Source of the DNA: CAVVAE01 sp963746185
GTDB taxonomy: Bacteria > Actinomycetota > Actinomycetes > Propionibacteriales > Nocardioidaceae
DNA length: 64,000 nt
NCBI GenBank assembly: GCA_963746185.1
Contig: CAVVAE010000004.1
Coordinates: 930,001 to 994,000, forward strand
Direction: 5' to 3'
In this document: piece after piece, positions 60,802 to 64,000 of the stretch
Numbering within the stretch: the first letter of the stretch is position 1
How the letters are laid out: each line of letters starts with the position of its first letter
Made by a program: the position numbers and the translations under genes
The notes under the pieces: model-generated
Told to the model about the DNA's origin: nothing
Databases searched by the model: none
What the model saw: only the letters and a program-made list of their open reading frames with translations

Positions 60802-61890
60802 GTGCCTCCCCCGCAACCGGCCGTGTACCTCCACATCGGTCCTCCCAAGACCGGCACGACGTACCTCCAGGAAGTGCTGTGGCGCAATCGTCGGCGGCTG
60901 ACCAAGCAGGATGTCGCCTTCCCAGGGGCCCGGCCGATCGATCACTTCCGTGCCGCACTCGACCTCCGGGGGATGACGTTCGGCGGTTACGACCACCCGG
61001 CGGTGAAGGGATCGTGGCTGCGGCTCGCCAACAAAGCCACCGGAGCCTCGACGAGCAAGGTCGTGATCTCCCACGAACTACTCGCAGCAGCCGACGACGA
61101 GCAGATCAGCGCTGCGGTGGGGACGCTCGCGCCGGCACGTGTTCATGTCGTGTACGGCGCTCGCGACCTCGCGCGGCAGCTTCCCGCGGTGTGGCAGGAG
61201 TCGCTCAAGAACCGACGCTCACGATCGTATGACGCCTTCCTCGAGACGACACTCGGGTCCGGAGAGGACGGCAAGCAGTCGCCCTTCTGGCAGTCCCAGG
61301 ACCCGGCTTCCACCCTGAGTCGCTGGTCGCGCCACGTACCGCCCGAGCGTGTGCACGTGATCACGCTCCCTCAGGCAGGCGCACCGTCGAGCATGTTGTG
61401 GGAGCGCTTCTGCCAGGCGCTGGACATCGATCCCGCCGGGTGTGACCTTGACGTGGCTAGGCGCAACTCGTCGCTGACCGCGGTCGAGGCGGAGGTGCTG
61501 CGGCGCCTCAACAAGACGTTGCCGCAGGATCTGGCCTGGCCGTCGTACGAGCGGATCGTCAAACGCCGGTTCAACGACCTCGCGGACGCGCAGACGAACG
61601 ACAAGTCGTTGCGCGTGCCGAGTCGGCTTCGTGAATCGGTGCTGACCCGCGCGGCGGAGATGGCGACAGCTCTGTCGTGCGCAGGCTACGAGATCGTCGG
61701 CGACCTGGCTGACCTCGTCCCCGCCGACGACTCCTTCGGACCGATGCCCAAACCCGCCGCCGATAAGGTCGCGAACGCTGCTGTGCGGCTGCTGGCGGCC
61801 GAGCTCACCGACGTGAACGGCTCAGGCCGCGCAAACCTCGGCAGCCGAGTCACCGGTACCCAGCGACGACAAGGACGAGGAAGCTCCTGA
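60802..61890 (+). CDS. Sulfotransferase-like protein 1
   Basis: A 362-residue protein beginning AVYLHIGPPKTGTTYLQEVL, the 5'-phosphosulfate-binding loop of PAPS-dependent sulfotransferases. A second family feature is the YGARDLARQLPAVWQE block, with the Arg that usually contacts the 3'-phosphate. The rest is unlike characterised enzymes. It is the first of three related genes, overlapping the next by one base (TGATG), and divergent from glfT2. A role in sulfating a cell-surface glycan is suggested by context only. Confidence 0.72.
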   Translation: MPPPQPAVYLHIGPPKTGTTYLQEVLWRNRRRLTKQDVAFPGARPIDHFRAALDLRGMTFGGYDHPAVKGSWLRLANKATGASTSKVVISHELLAAADDEQISAAVGTLAPARVHVVYGARDLARQLPAVWQESLKNRRSRSYDAFLETTLGSGEDGKQSPFWQSQDPASTLSRWSRHVPPERVHVITLPQAGAPSSMLWERFCQALDIDPAGCDLDVARRNSSLTAVEAEVLRRLNKTLPQDLAWPSYERIVKRRFNDLADAQTNDKSLRVPSRLRESVLTRAAEMATALSCAGYEIVGDLADLVPADDSFGPMPKPAADKVANAAVRLLAAELTDVNGSGRANLGSRVTGTQRRQGRGSS

Positions 61891-63083
61891 TGGCCATGCC
61901 CGAGCACGGGGAGACCACGGGCAAGCGCGTCTTCTTCCATGTCGGCGCGCCCAAGACCGGGACGACGTACCTCCAGCACGTGTTGCTGCAGAACAAGAAA
62001 ACCCTTGCTGCCAACGGGATTCTCTACCCGTACGACGATCATGGGCAGTCTTTCCGCTCCATGCAGGACTTCCGAGGAGCCGGGTGGGGCAGCCAACGGG
62101 CGAGCCACTTCAAAGGCGAGTGGCAGCAGGTCGCCGACAAGGCGGTGGCCTGGCCCGGTCACACGGTGGTCATCTCCAATGAGCTGCTCGGCGGTTCGTC
62201 TCCTGAGCGGGTGGCAGCCGGTGTGCAGAGCGTGCAGCCCGCCGAGATGCAGGTGATCTTCTCGGCCCGCGACCTTGCCCGCCAGCTTGTCTCGGACTGG
62301 CAGGAGCACGTCAAGCACAAGCACCAGGTCACGCTCGAGAAGTTCGTCGACGACCTGATCGAGTTCGGGCTGGACGCACCCAAACCCTTCGGGGAGCTGT
62401 TCTGGGGGATGCACGATGCTGCGTACGTCCTCCGGCGATGGGCAGCCGTCGTCCCTGCCGAGAACATCACCGTCATCACGCTCCCTGCCCCTCGCGCACC
62501 ACGTGACACGCTCTGGAAGCGCTTCTGTGCTGTCACGGGGCTTGACCCCGCGGCATACGACATCGAGACCAAGAGCGACAACCCCTCGATGGGGGTGGCC
62601 GAGACAGAACTCGTCCGTCGCATGAACGCCGACGTCCAAGGCATGCCTGCCGAGCACTATGACCCGCTGGTTCGGGTGTTGCTCGCCGGGGAAGTGCTGG
62701 GTGGGCAGCCGCCACGACTGACCTTGCCGACGGGTCGCCTCGACTGGGTCATGGACCGTTCACGGCAGCTCATCGACGAGCTCAAGGTGGCCGGCTATGG
62801 CGTCGAGGGCGACCTCGAGGAACTGATGCCGCGCCCAGAGGACCATGCGACCTACGTGTCCCCCACCCAACTCACCGACGCCGAGCTGGCGCCGGCGGCG
62901 ATGCGCGCCGCGACCGGACTGCTCCGACACAGCGGGCGGCAGCGTCGCCGGATCGTCGAACTGCAGGACGCCGCGGCGGGAATCGTCCCGCGCCGGCCAA
63001 CCATGCGCGACCGGGCCCGTGACCTGTACTGGCGAACGCGCGGCAGAGTCGGCCGCATCGTCCGACGCCAGCGGCGTTCCTAG
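61890..63083 (+). CDS. Sulfotransferase-like protein 2
   Basis: A 397-residue paralogue of the preceding protein. It starts with KRVFFHVGAPKTGTTYLQHV (the PAPS loop) and has FSARDLARQLVSDWQEHVKH at the equivalent position. Later WAAVVPAENITVITLP mirrors WSRHVPPERVHVITLP of the first gene. The C terminus is Arg-rich (DRARDLYWRTRGRVGRIVRR). It starts ATG 61890, overlapping the previous stop by one base, so the two are an operon. Confidence 0.72.
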   Translation: MAMPEHGETTGKRVFFHVGAPKTGTTYLQHVLLQNKKTLAANGILYPYDDHGQSFRSMQDFRGAGWGSQRASHFKGEWQQVADKAVAWPGHTVVISNELLGGSSPERVAAGVQSVQPAEMQVIFSARDLARQLVSDWQEHVKHKHQVTLEKFVDDLIEFGLDAPKPFGELFWGMHDAAYVLRRWAAVVPAENITVITLPAPRAPRDTLWKRFCAVTGLDPAAYDIETKSDNPSMGVAETELVRRMNADVQGMPAEHYDPLVRVLLAGEVLGGQPPRLTLPTGRLDWVMDRSRQLIDELKVAGYGVEGDLEELMPRPEDHATYVSPTQLTDAELAPAAMRAATGLLRHSGRQRRRIVELQDAAAGIVPRRPTMRDRARDLYWRTRGRVGRIVRRQRRS

Positions 63084-64000
63084 CTCCCGTCGTTCTCGTC
63101 AGGTTCCGACATCTCATCCGCCTTCGACGGACCCGACATCTCTCGCTTGGTTATGAGCAGGTCCAGGACGACGTCGAGCAGACCGTCGACCACCTGAGCC
63201 TGCGTGATGTCGCCGGGTCGTCCCTCGGAGACCTTGGCAGCAGCGGCCCGGTCGCCGATCAGGTCGGCCGTGTCGCCGACGATGTCGTAGCCCGCCTTCT
63301 CGAGCGCTTTGACGAACTGCGTGTCCTTCTTGATGAGAAAGTCGCGCTGTTGAGTCGTCAAGGCAGGCCTGGACTTGTCGTCGATGACCCGACCGAGGAC
63401 TTCGAACAGCCCATCGCGCACGACCTTGCGATATTGAATGTGCGGCATCTCCTTGCCGTGCCGGACATTGAACCGGCGCAACAGTTCCGCGGACGTGACG
63501 CTCATCGACGTGTTGGCCGCAGGGACGTCGCTCGGGTAGTCAGCTCCGTCCAACCCGATCACGCTGGCAAACCGCTGCCACAACACATCCGGCGCGGACC
63601 CGGACGGCGGAGCCGTGACCACATGGACGTGTGCAGGATCGACACCGTAGGACCAGCGCTTGAGAGCCGTTGGCGCATCCTGAGCCATCCAGAATCCCTG
63701 AGCCATCGGGGTTTTGCTGCGTCCCATCATGTCGATGAGGAACCGGTCGTAGGGCAGGGCGTGCTGGTTCTTGATGCGTTCCTGCCAGACCGCGGGAGCC
63801 TGCCGCACCAGATCACGTGCGGTGTAGATGACATGCACCTCCGCGTCGCCGAACGCGCTGACTGCGCGCTTGGCGGTGGCCTTGTTCGCATAGACGAACA
63901 ACTCACTGGAGAAGACAACGGTGTGCCCCTTCCAGTTGGCTGCCTTTCGCACGGCATCGTCCCAATGCCCGCGGATGTCCGAGCCGAACTCGCGCCGCTC
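63080..64000 (-). CDS. Sulfotransferase-like protein 3, truncated by the window edge
   Basis: The C-terminal 306 residues of a third paralogue on the opposite strand, open at the window end; an in-frame GTG at 63952 is internal, because the frame upstream of it (GSDIRGHWDDA) aligns with the other copies. It has YTARDLVRQAPAVWQERIKN and WSYGVDPAHVHVVTAP at conserved positions. The N-terminal PAPS loop lies outside the window. Its stop overlaps the stop of copy 2 by 4 bp, so they converge. The tail is acidic (DEMSEPDENDGS). Confidence 0.75.
   Translation of the reverse strand, partial: ERREFGSDIRGHWDDAVRKAANWKGHTVVFSSELFVYANKATAKRAVSAFGDAEVHVIYTARDLVRQAPAVWQERIKNQHALPYDRFLIDMMGRSKTPMAQGFWMAQDAPTALKRWSYGVDPAHVHVVTAPPSGSAPDVLWQRFASVIGLDGADYPSDVPAANTSMSVTSAELLRRFNVRHGKEMPHIQYRKVVRDGLFEVLGRVIDDKSRPALTTQQRDFLIKKDTQFVKALEKAGYDIVGDTADLIGDRAAAAKVSEGRPGDITQAQVVDGLLDVVLDLLITKREMSGPSKADEMSEPDENDGS

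Overview
The window is GC-rich actinobacterial DNA. A galactofuranosyltransferase of the GlfT2 type, an MFS/thymidylate-kinase fusion, a lysine-tailed TopA without zinc-finger cysteines, a SigE-family sigma factor, a PGPGW membrane protein and a GAF-ANTAR regulator all point to an actinomycete with an arabinogalactan-type envelope. Nocardioidaceae (Nocardioides or Aeromicrobium) is my best inference, but it is not proven from sequence alone.

Layout. 1-2943: an ECF-type thiamine/HMP transporter (ykoE-ykoD-ykoC) behind what looks like the 3' tail of a TPP riboswitch. 2993-14866: housekeeping and envelope genes (septum-formation lipoprotein, orphan LuxR response regulator, secreted N-acetylmuramoyl-alanine amidase, decayed GNAT gene, pyruvate phosphate dikinase, dihydrolipoyl dehydrogenase, a PilZ-containing cellulose-synthase-like glycosyltransferase, a TetR/VC0807/VOC cluster). 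14914-18941: a GAF-ANTAR regulator, a heme peroxidase/alpha-dioxygenase-like gene divergent from a cupin, and a small secreted protein.

18930-34557 is a carbohydrate-utilisation locus: ROK kinase, GH35 beta-galactosidase (split by a one-base frameshift), LacI regulator, an oligopeptide-type ABC importer (binding protein, two permeases, double ATPase), GH13 and two tandem GH39-like enzymes. Three copies of the same 12-bp palindrome (GAAACCGGTTTC) lie at its promoters, two between GH35 and lacI and one before the GH39 operon. The enzymes lack signal peptides, so the importer would bring in oligosaccharides that are cut in the cytoplasm. An AraC regulator and a divergent phytanoyl-CoA-dioxygenase-like gene follow.

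36496-43059 is a probable decayed integrative element. A 45-bp direct repeat equal to the 3' part of tRNA-Thr(CGT) bounds about 6.5 kb. The intact tRNA is at the right end and a tyrosine-integrase C-terminal remnant sits just inside it. Within are gene fragments, a doubly frameshifted DUF1254 gene, a sigma-factor/membrane-protein/lipoprotein operon, and four loci of a palindromic REP-like repeat that sit at the ends of fragments.

43222-64000: a sodium:solute symporter with a small membrane partner, pirin, TAP-like aminopeptidase, M14 carboxypeptidase, a replication block (DUF4190/septum protein, holB, MFS-tmk fusion), an MFS transporter carrying a cyclic-nucleotide-binding domain, topA, glfT2, and three sulfotransferase-like paralogues, the last cut by the window edge. 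No CRISPR array, rRNA or complete transposon was seen.
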